From: UBA2033 sp035345875
GTDB lineage: Bacteria; Spirochaetota; Leptospiria; Leptospirales; Leptospiraceae
Direction of reading: 5' to 3'
Length of the DNA: 64,000 bases
Assembly: GCA_035345875.1 (NCBI GenBank)
Contig: DAORDH010000008.1
Coordinates: 62,001 to 126,000, forward strand
Shown: positions 9,002-17,397 of the stretch, one piece after another
How positions within the stretch are numbered: position 1 is the stretch's first letter
How the letters are laid out: each line of letters begins with the position of its first letter
The notes under the pieces: model-generated
Databases searched by the model: none
Told to the model about the DNA's origin: nothing
What the model saw: the letters and a program-made list of their open reading frames with translations, nothing else
Program-made: the position numbers and the translations under genes

Positions 9002-11320
9002 TTAAAGTTCCAATTCATTCATAATCTTCTTATACAATTCAAAGTATTCAGAACTTGCGAAATCTTTAATATAAGAGTCAGGCAAGCTACCAAGTAACTC
9101 ATCCATATAAGATATTACTTTTCTTAATTCTTCTTTTCTTACATTTCCAAAATGAAAAGATTCAGATGAATCTGTTGCTTCTGCATCATGGTCAAGACCT
9201 GTTTCATCTATCGTTACATCACCCAGATCAGATAAAGATGAATTTTCATCGATAACAAAATCATCATCATTAATGACCATACCTGAGTCTATAGGATTAG
9301 AATAATCAGCCTCTTCTGTCTCTAGATTGCCAGTCTCTAAAATATTATTTAATTCATCCCCAGAGAGTGCAATATCATCGTCCGCGACTGATTCCTCTTC
9401 AAAGAAACTAGATGGGGATTCAACATCTAAATCTTCAGGAACATCGGACAGACTGAAATTGTCTTCACTTTCTGTTGTTCCCAAATCAGAATTGTCCACT
9501 TCTTCTACTTCATAGTTTTCATCTGCTGTTATATTTCCTAACTCATCAGCTGATAAAGAAATTGAGTCGTCTTCTTCATTGGATTCTTCAAACAAAGAAT
9601 TTCCAGATGTGTCAACCTCTTCGGATTCGATTTCACCACTTTCTAAGATATTATTTAATTCATCACCTGATAAAGAAATTTCACCTTCATCTTCATTTGA
9701 TGATTCAAATAAATCAGATTGCGATTCCTCGATTGCAAATTCATCAGAAGCATCTGTCAATTCAACAGTATCATCGGATTCATTACTTATCTCATTAGAG
9801 TTATCTATTTCTTCTACTTCATAGTTTTCATCTGCTGTTATATTTCCTAACTCATCAGGTGATAAAGAAATTGAGTCGTCTTCCGCCTCGTTAGATTCTT
9901 CAAAGAAAGAATTGCCGGATGTATCTACCTCTTCAGATTCGATTTCACCGCTTTCTAAGATATTATTTAATTCATCACCTGATAAAGAAATTTCACCTTC
10001 ATCTTCATTTGATGATTCAAATAAATCAGAACTTGTCTCATCAATGTTTAATTCATCAGAAACTTCAGATAAATCAAAATTATCATCTGTGTTTACAGAG
10101 TCGTTAGGCGATTCCGCATCTTCAACTTCAAAATTTTCTTCTGCAGTAATATTTCCAAGCTCATCAGGAGAAAGTGATATAGATTCATCTTCCTCTATGC
10201 TTTCTTCCCCGTCATCCGTGTCAAAAAAGGATTTTGCATTATCAATATCAAAATCCTCTTCCTCTTCTTCGACAGAAGCCTCTCCCGATTCTAAGATATT
10301 ATTTAGTTCATCCCCAGATAATGCGATACTCTCCTCTTCATCTGGAGTATCAAAAGAAATATTTTGTTCCTGTTGATCCGGATCAAAATCTTCTGTTTCA
10401 ATACCATCTTCCTCGGAATATTCTGAATCTGTAATTCTACTCAATTCTTCAGGCGATAGAGCAATTTCCTCTTCGCTTTCACCACTCTCATCTGTATCAA
10501 AAAAGGATTTTATTTCTGATTCATCAGAGATCTCATCTTCGCTCGATACTTCACCTGACTCTAAAATATTATTTAGTTCATCGCCAGAGAGTGCAATATC
10601 ATCCTCGTTTTCAGAGTATTCAAATAAATCGGATGGGGGATCAGAAATAATATTTGCTGTTTCATCTAACGTTGAATCAGTTTCTTCTAAACTTGTAATG
10701 TTATTTAGTTCATCTGGAGACAGAGCAATATCATCATCTTCGTTCGCAGAGTCTTCTGTATCAAAGAATGATTTTGTGACAAATTCATTTTCTTCTGAAT
10801 CCTCATCTTCATCAGGATTTAAAATTTGATCTAATTCATCGGTAGCTAAGGTTATATTGTCTTCATCATCTTCTTCAATAAATGTATCATAGCGATCTTC
10901 AAACTGATCTCCTTCATGTGAATCCTCAGAACCGCCAACAATATTATTTAATTCAGACTCTGATAATGCGATATCAGTATCATCGCTCGTATCTCTAAGT
11001 AATATATCATCTAGCTCATCCTCAGAAAAAGGTTTAGATCCTAATTCATCAGCTTCAACTTCTTTTAAAGAACTTAAATTAAAGGGAATTGGTTTAGGGG
11101 AATCGGAACTTGGATCAGTAAAATGAGAAGTATAACCCGAGGAGATAACGTTAGTTCCCTCATTCTCCTCATCTGTCATGTAGGCAATATCATCAACGTA
11201 AACATCAAAATCAAGAGACTCTTCTAAATCAGCAAATCTTTCATCTACAACACTACCAACAGAACGATCAGTTTTTAAATCATCGTTTGCTAATTCTGAC
11301 TGTTTACTTTCTTCCGCCAT
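9002..11320 (-). CDS. Acidic protein with about 13 SxDELxNI repeats and a folded C-terminal tail
   Basis: I do not recognise a named family for the whole protein. It is 772 residues, very rich in Asp, Glu and Ser, and probably disordered. From about residue 97 to 650 a short motif recurs about 13 times in the form I-x-L-S-x-D/E-E-L-x-x-I. Two flavours tend to alternate: ALSGDELNNILESGE and SLSPDELGNITADEN, often separated by SFFDTD-like blocks. The last about 55 residues (FHFGNVRKEELRKVISYMDE, ending in KKIMNELEL) are not acidic-repeat sequence and look like a compact helical domain. No signal peptide is seen. The regularly spaced amphipathic motif suggests multivalent docking of a partner, which is inference. 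It lies 10 bases after the SLBB gene and 2 bases before the GAF gene. Confidence 0.8.
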   Translation of the reverse strand: MAEESKQSELANDDLKTDRSVGSVVDERFADLEESLDFDVYVDDIAYMTDEENEGTNVISSGYTSHFTDPSSDSPKPIPFNLSSLKEVEADELGSKPFSEDELDDILLRDTSDDTDIALSESELNNIVGGSEDSHEGDQFEDRYDTFIEEDDEDNITLATDELDQILNPDEDEDSEENEFVTKSFFDTEDSANEDDDIALSPDELNNITSLEETDSTLDETANIISDPPSDLFEYSENEDDIALSGDELNNILESGEVSSEDEISDESEIKSFFDTDESGESEEEIALSPEELSRITDSEYSEEDGIETEDFDPDQQEQNISFDTPDEEESIALSGDELNNILESGEASVEEEEEDFDIDNAKSFFDTDDGEESIEEDESISLSPDELGNITAEENFEVEDAESPNDSVNTDDNFDLSEVSDELNIDETSSDLFESSNEDEGEISLSGDELNNILESGEIESEEVDTSGNSFFEESNEAEDDSISLSPDELGNITADENYEVEEIDNSNEISNESDDTVELTDASDEFAIEESQSDLFESSNEDEGEISLSGDELNNILESGEIESEEVDTSGNSLFEESNEEDDSISLSADELGNITADENYEVEEVDNSDLGTTESEDNFSLSDVPEDLDVESPSSFFEEESVADDDIALSGDELNNILETGNLETEEADYSNPIDSGMVINDDDFVIDENSSLSDLGDVTIDETGLDHDAEATDSSESFHFGNVRKEELRKVISYMDELLGSLPDSYIKDFASSEYFELYKKIMNELEL
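9502..10031. repeat. Near-identical DNA duplication inside the acidic repeat gene
   Basis: The block 9502-9719 recurs at about 9811-10031 with only scattered substitutions. The offset is 309 bases at the start and 312 bases by the end, a one-codon length difference. For example the run TTATTTAATTCATCACCTGA occurs at 9651 and 9963. The copies encode about 73 residues including one SPDELGNI-type and one SGDELNNI-type motif. The high nucleotide identity indicates a recent tandem duplication; flanking repeat units match mainly at protein level. Confidence 0.85.
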
Positions 11321-11330
11321 CTTTTATTCC

Positions 11331-11612
11331 TTACTCGATTCTGATAACCTGACCGTCTTTTACTTCAGTATCTAGATTTAAATTGGAATTGTCAACGTTA
11401 TTGGTAAATCCACCCGCAGTATCAACTAAATCTTTTAATTGGCTGCCCTGAATCATCTCATAGATCCCTGGATTTTGAACTTTCCCAATAATTTTAACAT
11501 GAATTTTTGTAGGAGCATAAATTCCTTTCAGCCATACTCTATTTTGCCTCAAGAATATTCCAAAAACTAAAACAAGCAAGGCAAATAATAGGATTAGAAA
11601 CTTATTTTTTAT
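11331..11612 (-). CDS. Small membrane-anchored SLBB-domain protein, apparent ATA start
   Basis: The C-terminal 57 residues (KIHVKIIGKVQNPGIYEMIQ, then LKDLVDTAGGFTNNVD and VKDGQVIRIE) form an SLBB/beta-grasp fold as found in ComEA-type and polysaccharide-export proteins. The only canonical start, TTG at 11579, cuts into the hydrophobic helix and lacks a ribosome binding site. Reading upstream in frame gives KNKFLILLFALLVLVFGIF, a typical N-terminal anchor, preceded by ATA at 11612 with AGGTGAG (11618-11624) five bases ahead and an in-frame stop just beyond. I therefore place the start at the ATA, giving 93 residues. The gene is 10 bases ahead of the acidic repeat gene. Confidence 0.65.
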   Translation of the reverse strand: MKNKFLILLFALLVLVFGIFLRQNRVWLKGIYAPTKIHVKIIGKVQNPGIYEMIQGSQLKDLVDTAGGFTNNVDNSNLNLDTEVKDGQVIRIE

Positions 11613-11617
11613 AAAAA

Positions 11618-11624
11618 CTCACCT
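11618..11624 (-). promoter_or_regulatory. Ribosome binding site that argues for an ATA start
   Basis: On the minus strand AGGTGAG lies five bases upstream of ATA (11610-11612) and is the only good Shine-Dalgarno match near the SLBB gene. No ATG, GTG or TTG lies at the right distance in frame. Confidence 0.55.
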
Positions 11625-11669
11625 ATTCCTAACTTCAATTTTCGGCTAATAGAAAGATTCTATATACCT

Positions 11670-11695
11670 TTTATCAAAATTTATAATTTGATAAA
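11670..11695. other. AT-rich inverted repeat between atpC and the SLBB gene
   Basis: TTTATCAAA (11670-11678) and TTTGATAAA (11687-11695) form a perfect 9-bp inverted repeat with an 8-base loop. A T-run follows on the plus strand only, so it is not a clear terminator for the minus-strand atp operon. It could be an operator or a weak terminator. Confidence 0.4.
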
Positions 11696-11744
11696 TTTTT
11701 CTATAATTAATTCGATTTCGCTTTCTCTAGCCGTTAGAAAATGA

Positions 11745-11774
11745 AATATATTTCACTAATCTAGTTATTGGCAA
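11745..11774 (-). promoter_or_regulatory. Candidate promoter for the SLBB/acidic-repeat operon
   Basis: On the minus strand TTGCCA (11774-11769) and TATATT (11750-11745) are 18 bases apart, directly after the atpC stop. This would let the genes from 11.6 kb down be transcribed independently of the atp operon. The prediction is from sequence match only. Confidence 0.35.
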
Positions 11775-12155
11775 CTAACTTTTATGAATTAATACCCTAG
11801 ATTTCGCTTTTTTTATATCAAGGTCTCTTGTTTTGGAAGAAGATTCGATTGCCTTTTCTAAGTCGGCTTCAGATTTTACTGGATCAATATTCTCTTTTAA
11901 ATCACCACCATTTGTTAGAACTTTAATTTGGTTGGATTTAACTTCGGCAAAACCTCCATCCACAACTATTTTCTGGATCTTGCCATCTAGTTTAACTTCT
12001 AATATGCCATACTCTAATTCAGAAACAATCGGAGTGTGATTGATAAGAACTCCAAAATAGCCCATAGCACCAGGAAGATTTACATAATCTGCCTTTCCAG
12101 AGAAGATTTCCTTCTCTGGAGAGATAACGGATAGAGTTAATTTTGAATCGGACAT
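11775..12155 (-). CDS. atpC: F-type ATP synthase epsilon subunit
   Basis: Epsilon sits on the central stalk and regulates ATP hydrolysis. The 126-aa product has the N-terminal beta-sandwich (LTLSVISPEKEIFSGKADYV, GAMGYFGVLINHTPIVSELE, VDGGFAEVKSNQIKVLTNGG) and a short C-terminal helical part. It is the last gene of the operon, one base after the atpD stop. Length is normal for the family. Confidence 0.96.
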   Translation of the reverse strand: MSDSKLTLSVISPEKEIFSGKADYVNLPGAMGYFGVLINHTPIVSELEYGILEVKLDGKIQKIVVDGGFAEVKSNQIKVLTNGGDLKENIDPVKSEADLEKAIESSSKTRDLDIKKAKSRVLIHKS

Positions 12156-12156
12156 C

Positions 12157-13566
12157 TTAAGCCTTTAATTTCTTAGCTTTCTCAACTACTTCATCAATAG
12201 AACCAACCATATAAAACGCTTGTTCTGGTAGGTCATCATATTTACCACTGATTAATTCTTTAAAAGAACGAACCGTATCCGCTAATTTAACATAGCGACC
12301 TGGTGATCCGGTGAATGCTTCCGCAACGAAGAATGGCTGTGAAAGGAATTTCTCAATTTTACGTGCACGAGCAACCAAGATTTTATCATCTTCAGAAAGC
12401 TCATCCATACCAAGAATTGCAATAATATCTTGTAAGTCCTTGTATCTTTGTAGAATACGTTGCACTTCTCGAGCTACTGTATAATGATCTTCCCCTAATA
12501 CTTCAGCATTTAATACTCTAGAAGTTGAATCCAAAGGATCCACCGCCGGATAAATACCCTTAGAAGCGATATTACGAGAAAGAACCGTTGTAGCGTCCAA
12601 GTGAGTAAACGCAGTAGCAGGAGCTGGGTCAGTTAAATCATCCGCAGGAACGTAAATAGCCTGAACGGAAGTAATCGATCCATGTTGTGTTGATGTAATA
12701 CGCTCTTGTAATCCACCCATTTCTGTAGAAAGTGTAGGTTGGTAACCCACAGCAGAAGGCATACGACCTAGAAGAGCAGATACTTCAGATCCAGCTTGCG
12801 AGAATCGGAAGATATTATCTACGAATAATAAGATATCAGCGTTAGCAGAATCTCTAAAATGTTCTGCCATTGTTAATGCAGAGAGAGCAACGCGAAGACG
12901 AGCTCCAGGAGGCTCATTCATCTGGCCATATACTAGAACAGTTTTATCTATAACGCCAGATTCTTTCATTTCTCGCCAAAGGTCATTTCCTTCACGAGTT
13001 CTTTCTCCCACACCTGCGAATACTGAGTAACCACCATGCTGTTTTGCGATATTGTTGATTAATTCTTGGATTAATACAGTCTTTCCTACCCCAGCACCAC
13101 CAAATAGACCTGTTTTTCCTCCCTTAATGTAAGGAGCAAGAAGATCGATCACCTTAATACCTGTTTCAAAGACTTCTGTCTTAGGTTTTAAGTCTTCATA
13201 TTTTGGAGAAGCCATATGAATAGAACGCTTCTCTTTTGCAGTGATTGGAGCACCTTCATCAATTGTCTCTCCTAACACATTGAAAATACGACCTAGAGTT
13301 ACTTCACCTACTGGAACACTGATTGAAGCGCCTGTATCTTTCACAGCTAAACCTCTAACCATACCATCTGTTGAGGATAATGCAATCGCTCTTACAGTAT
13401 TATCTCCAAGATGTTGTTGCACTTCTGCAATAACTCTCTCTTTTGCTCCATTTTTTTCTACATCAATTTCTAATGCATTGAAAATTTCAGGTAATTGACC
13501 ATTCTCAAAGGATATATCTAAAACCGAACCAATAACTTGTTTGATTTTTCCTACATTCGCACTCAT
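12157..13566 (-). CDS. atpD: F-type ATP synthase beta subunit (catalytic)
   Basis: Beta carries the catalytic nucleotide sites of F1. The 469-aa protein shows the P-loop GGAGVGKT (about residue 155), the GERTREGNDLW segment with the catalytic Glu, the Walker B ILLFVDNIFRF and the DELSEEDK-like DELSEDDKILVARARKIE C-terminal segment. A GGGAG ribosome binding site lies seven bases before the ATG. It lies between atpG and atpC in the standard order. Confidence 0.99.
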   Translation of the reverse strand: MSANVGKIKQVIGSVLDISFENGQLPEIFNALEIDVEKNGAKERVIAEVQQHLGDNTVRAIALSSTDGMVRGLAVKDTGASISVPVGEVTLGRIFNVLGETIDEGAPITAKEKRSIHMASPKYEDLKPKTEVFETGIKVIDLLAPYIKGGKTGLFGGAGVGKTVLIQELINNIAKQHGGYSVFAGVGERTREGNDLWREMKESGVIDKTVLVYGQMNEPPGARLRVALSALTMAEHFRDSANADILLFVDNIFRFSQAGSEVSALLGRMPSAVGYQPTLSTEMGGLQERITSTQHGSITSVQAIYVPADDLTDPAPATAFTHLDATTVLSRNIASKGIYPAVDPLDSTSRVLNAEVLGEDHYTVAREVQRILQRYKDLQDIIAILGMDELSEDDKILVARARKIEKFLSQPFFVAEAFTGSPGRYVKLADTVRSFKELISGKYDDLPEQAFYMVGSIDEVVEKAKKLKA

Positions 13567-13591
13567 TCATAAACTCCCTTAAACTATAACT

Positions 13592-14455
13592 CTATTTTAG
13601 TGAATCTGCACCAGCAACAATCTCTGAAATCTCTTGTGTAATTTTGGATTGTCTCACTCTGTTGTATCCACGAACTAAAACTTTTATCATTTCTGATGCT
13701 GCATCGGTTGCTGATTTCATAGCAATACGTCTTGCTATTTGTTCAGAGCAAACCGCTTCTAGTATTATTTTATACAATACTGTTTTGATTACCAATGGTA
13801 AGAGAGAATTTAATATACTCTCTGGACTCGGCTCGTAAATGATAGATTCACTTACTTCTTGCGCGTCACTTGGTGGCTCAATTGGTAATACTCTTGTAAT
13901 CTCCGATCTTTGATCCGCAGAAGAATGATAGACTGTAGAAATTACTTCTAACCCATCAATTCTCTTGTTTGAAAACTCTTCCATAAATAAGTTTGCAAAA
14001 AATTCTGCTTCTTTATAACCAGAATTATCATCTATATTGATAAATGATTGTTTGATTGGTTCTTTTGCAAAACGAAAGTAAGAGATCCCTTTCTTTCCAA
14101 TAACATATAAATCATAGGCAATGCCTTTCGATTTTAATTCTGCAACAAAAGAACGAGTCATACGCAATATGTTCCCGTTATAACCACCACAGAGTCCCCG
14201 ATTAGCAGTCACTACCAATATAGCAATTTTCTTAGGATTTTCCTCTCTTCTTAAGAGAGGACTTTCCACTTTGCTTGCCAATGATGATAGAGAACCAACC
14301 AACTCTTTAATTTTATCTGAAAATGGTTTCGAAGCATTCACTCGATTACTCATCTTTTTGGATTTGGCAGTTGCAACCATTTCCATAGTCCGAGTAATCT
14401 TTTTTGTGTTTGAAACAGAAACTATTCTTTTTTTAATTTCTCTTGGTGAAGCCAA
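13592..14455 (-). CDS. atpG: F-type ATP synthase gamma subunit
   Basis: Gamma is the rotating central shaft of F1. The 287-aa product begins MASPREIKKRIVSVSNTKKI and ends with the conserved segment YNRVRQSKITQEISEIVAGA, the two long coiled-coil helices of the rotor; the middle contains NRGLCGGYNGNILR. Length is typical. It is preceded by atpA with 12 bases between and followed by atpD after 25 bases. Confidence 0.97.
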   Translation of the reverse strand: MASPREIKKRIVSVSNTKKITRTMEMVATAKSKKMSNRVNASKPFSDKIKELVGSLSSLASKVESPLLRREENPKKIAILVVTANRGLCGGYNGNILRMTRSFVAELKSKGIAYDLYVIGKKGISYFRFAKEPIKQSFINIDDNSGYKEAEFFANLFMEEFSNKRIDGLEVISTVYHSSADQRSEITRVLPIEPPSDAQEVSESIIYEPSPESILNSLLPLVIKTVLYKIILEAVCSEQIARRIAMKSATDAASEMIKVLVRGYNRVRQSKITQEISEIVAGADSLK

Positions 14456-14467
14456 TTTGTAGACCCT

Positions 14468-15976
14468 TTATTTTTTTAAGAAGTCAGCTACTACTTCTTT
14501 AATTCTTTCAGAAAGAACATTTTCATCTTTGATTTTCTTCTCATCTCGAATTTCATTTAATAATTCAGGATGATGTGTCTTAACATGATTTAATAAATAT
14601 GTTTCAAATGCTTTTACTTTTGCTACTGGGATTGTATCCATTAAACCGCGTGTTACCGCAAAGATTACTAATACTTGATCTTCTACAGGATAAGGATTTG
14701 ATTGTGGTTGTTTAAGTACTTCTACAATTCTATTTCCCCTATCTAACTGCGCTTGTGTTGTAGCATCTAATTCAGTCCCTAAAGAAGCAAAAGCTTCCAA
14801 TTCTCTAAACTGAGCTAAATCTAATTTCAATGTTCCGGCAACAGTTTTCATCGCCTTGATTTGAGCTGCCCCACCCACGCGAGAAACTGAAATACCAACA
14901 TCCACTGCAGGACGAATACCAGATGCAAATAGATTTGATTGTAAGTATATCTGTCCATCTGTAATCGAAATAACGTTAGTAGGAATATACGCAGATACTT
15001 CCCCTTCCTGTGTTTCAATTACTGGAAGCGCTGTTAATGAACCACCACCATATTTTTGATCTAACTTGGCAGCTCTTTCTAATAAACGAGAGTGTAAGTA
15101 AAACACGTCTCCAGGATATGCCTCACGACCTGGAGGTCTACGGAGCAGTAAACTCATTTGACGGTAAGCGACAGCCTGTTTTGTTAAATCATCATAAACG
15201 ATTAAACAAGCTTTTCCTTGATCATACATAAAATATTCAGCCATTGTACAGCCAGCATACGGAGCAATAAATTGTAATGGAGCTGGATCAGAAGCACCTG
15301 CAGCTACTACGATTGTATAAGCCATTGCACCCTTATCTTGTAACTTTTGCACAACGCCTGCAACGGTCGAAGCTTTTTGACCGATAGCAACATATACACA
15401 AATAACTCCGGAACCTTTCTGATTAATAATTGTATCAATTGCGATTGTAGTTTTTCCAGTTCCACGGTCTCCAATGATTAATTCTCGTTGACCTCTTCCA
15501 ATTGGGATCATAGAGTCAATTGCCTTAACTCCTGTTTGAAGAGGCTCACTTACCGGATAACGCTTAGAAATACCAGGAGCTAAAATCTCTACTGGTCTTA
15601 CTTTATCAGTATGAATAGGACCTTTTCCATCAATTGGCTCACCAAGTGGGTTTACTACTCTACCAAGTAATCCCTCTCCGACAGGCACAGAGAAAATGGA
15701 TCCAGTTCTTTTCACTGTAAATCCTTCTTCAATATGCTTGTATTCACCAAGAATAACAACCCCAACAGAATTCTCTTCCAAGTTGAATGCTTGACCGCGA
15801 ACACCGTTCTGAAATTCGAGTAGTTCTCCTGCCATAACGTTTTTCAATCCGAAAACACGCGCAATACCGTCCCCGATTTCAATAACTGTACCAACTTCGT
15901 CTATCGCTAAATCTTGCTTGTAGCTTTGGATTTCTTTTTTAATTAAGGATGTAATTTCCTCAGTTTTAATTTTCAT
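14468..15976 (-). CDS. atpA: F-type ATP synthase alpha subunit
   Basis: Alpha forms the F1 hexamer with beta and carries non-catalytic nucleotide sites. The 502-aa protein has the P-loop GDRGTGKT (about residue 169), IVYDDLTKQAVAYRQMSLLL, RRPPGREAYPGDVFYLHSRL and the arginine-finger region GIRPAVDVGISVSRVGGAAQ. Its start overlaps the end of atpH by 11 bases, a sign of translational coupling. Confidence 0.99.
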   Translation of the reverse strand: MKIKTEEITSLIKKEIQSYKQDLAIDEVGTVIEIGDGIARVFGLKNVMAGELLEFQNGVRGQAFNLEENSVGVVILGEYKHIEEGFTVKRTGSIFSVPVGEGLLGRVVNPLGEPIDGKGPIHTDKVRPVEILAPGISKRYPVSEPLQTGVKAIDSMIPIGRGQRELIIGDRGTGKTTIAIDTIINQKGSGVICVYVAIGQKASTVAGVVQKLQDKGAMAYTIVVAAGASDPAPLQFIAPYAGCTMAEYFMYDQGKACLIVYDDLTKQAVAYRQMSLLLRRPPGREAYPGDVFYLHSRLLERAAKLDQKYGGGSLTALPVIETQEGEVSAYIPTNVISITDGQIYLQSNLFASGIRPAVDVGISVSRVGGAAQIKAMKTVAGTLKLDLAQFRELEAFASLGTELDATTQAQLDRGNRIVEVLKQPQSNPYPVEDQVLVIFAVTRGLMDTIPVAKVKAFETYLLNHVKTHHPELLNEIRDEKKIKDENVLSERIKEVVADFLKK

Positions 15977-16532
15977 AGTATGCCCCGCCTAGTTTGCTCT
16001 GGAGTAAATTTTTCTTTATATTCGTCAGTTGACTCTTCATTGAGCCATCAATTAAATTATCATTGAAGCGGATAACCATTCCGCCAATTAATTCAGGTTT
16101 AATAACATTTTCGATAATACATTCACCATTGTATTTTTGAGATAAAGCAGAGCGTATCTCACTCACTTGAGAATCTGATAGTTTAGATGCGGACTCTACA
16201 TAAGCACGAATCCTTCCATTTAATCGATCATTACCAAGGGAGAATTGATGTGCGATCTCTCTTATAAAAAAGATACGATCTTTTCTTAATAAAAGATAAA
16301 GCAAAGAGTTCACAGTCTCAGATAGACTATTTTTAAACGAAGATTCAATTACTTTTATCTTCTGTTCTTTTGAAATCTTAGGGGAAAGAAAAAACTCCCA
16401 CACCTGCTTATCATCGCATATCGCTTTTACTGCTGCTTGTAGTTCTTCTTCTATTGCTACAGAATTTTTCTTTTCCGCAGCTATTTCAAGAAGAGCTTCC
16501 GCATAAACTTTACCAACGTGAATATTATCCAT
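15966..16532 (-). CDS. atpH: F-type ATP synthase delta subunit
   Basis: Delta joins F1 to the peripheral stalk. The 188-aa product shows the OSCP/delta pattern: N-terminal VGKVYAEALLEIAAEKK, WEFFLSPKISKEQK, and the C-terminal IENVIKPELIGGMVIRFND, LIDGSMKSQLTNIKKNL. It is three bases downstream of atpF and overlaps atpA by 11 bases. Confidence 0.96.
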   Translation of the reverse strand: MDNIHVGKVYAEALLEIAAEKKNSVAIEEELQAAVKAICDDKQVWEFFLSPKISKEQKIKVIESSFKNSLSETVNSLLYLLLRKDRIFFIREIAHQFSLGNDRLNGRIRAYVESASKLSDSQVSEIRSALSQKYNGECIIENVIKPELIGGMVIRFNDNLIDGSMKSQLTNIKKNLLQSKLGGAYYEN

Positions 16533-16535
16533 AGA

Positions 16536-17051
16536 TTATACTTTTAAATTTTTGAGTTTTGCGATTTCTTCTTTCACAAACTCAGCATGATCTTCCGATC
16601 GAACCTTTTTCTGTAGAATTTGACCCGCAATCATTACAGATAAATCAACCACTTGTGCTTGCAGTTCTTGAACGGCTTTTGCCTTTGCAAGCTCAATGTC
16701 TTTCAGGGACTGTTCTTTTAAAGCTTTAATCTCATCCTGAGTCTCTTGGACAGTCTTGGATTTGAGCTTTACAGCATCAGCATTTGCTTCGTTTACAATT
16801 GCTAATGCTTCATCTCTTGCGCCATCAAGCTTTGCTTTATAAGTGGCTAATAATTCTTCTGCCTCTTTGCGAATCTTATCTGCCTTGTCAATATCTCCGT
16901 GAATCTTCTCAGCTCTTTCATCCAATGCATGAAGAATTGGATTCCAAGCAAATTTTCGAAGAATAAAAACAACAACTAAGAATGTAACAATGGTCCAAAC
17001 TAATAGACCAGGATTTGCATCAAGTAATCCGCCTGCCGCTAGATAAATCAA
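16536..17051 (-). CDS. atpF: F-type ATP synthase b subunit
   Basis: The b subunit is the membrane-anchored peripheral stalk. The 171-aa protein has one N-terminal membrane helix (PGLLVWTIVTFLVVVFILRK) and then a long Ala/Lys/Glu-rich coiled coil to the C-terminus. It starts with TTG preceded by GAGGA; no better start is available in frame. Position between atpE and atpH is standard. Confidence 0.95.
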   Translation of the reverse strand: MIYLAAGGLLDANPGLLVWTIVTFLVVVFILRKFAWNPILHALDERAEKIHGDIDKADKIRKEAEELLATYKAKLDGARDEALAIVNEANADAVKLKSKTVQETQDEIKALKEQSLKDIELAKAKAVQELQAQVVDLSVMIAGQILQKKVRSEDHAEFVKEEIAKLKNLKV

Positions 17052-17067
17052 AATGATTTCCTCTTAC

Positions 17068-17355
17068 TTATTTAGGTTGTTCAACTGCAGCAGGTGTGTG
17101 TGCTTTTAAAGAATTTGGCAATTCTTTGTTTAAAACACCGCCAGCTTGGAATGCAATCACGAGAGCAAATAACGCAGCACCTTCAATGAAAGCAGCAGAG
17201 ATCAACATTGCTGTTTGAATTTTACCTGCAGCTTCTGGTTGACGGCTCATACCTTCAACAGCTTGACCACCGATACGTCCAATACCTAAACCAGCACCTA
17301 GAATTGCAAGACCTGCTCCGATTCCAACACCGATATATCCTAAACCAAAATCCAT
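17068..17355 (-). CDS. atpE: F-type ATP synthase c subunit
   Basis: The c subunit forms the proton- or sodium-translocating ring. The 95-aa protein is a two-helix hairpin: GVGIGAGLAILGAGLGIGRI, polar loop GGQAVEGMSRQPEAAGKIQ, and the second helix LISAAFIEGAALFALVIAFQ, which carries the ion-binding Glu (IEGAAL). A ten-residue Pro/Lys tail follows the second helix. I see no clear set of extra polar ligands that would prove sodium use. AGGAG precedes the ATG. Confidence 0.96.
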   Translation of the reverse strand: MDFGLGYIGVGIGAGLAILGAGLGIGRIGGQAVEGMSRQPEAAGKIQTAMLISAAFIEGAALFALVIAFQAGGVLNKELPNSLKAHTPAAVEQPK

Positions 17356-17397
17356 AAAAATCTCCTCTTAAATCAAATAATAAATTAAAATAAAAAC

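Noticed and set aside
9475..10434. Several overlapping plus-strand frames opposite the acidic repeat gene
   Set aside because: They are Ser- or His/Leu-rich low-complexity shadows caused by the acidic codon bias of the true gene.
11670..11695. Inverted repeat considered as the atp operon terminator
   Set aside because: The T-run is on the wrong side for minus-strand transcription, so it is listed only as an inverted repeat.
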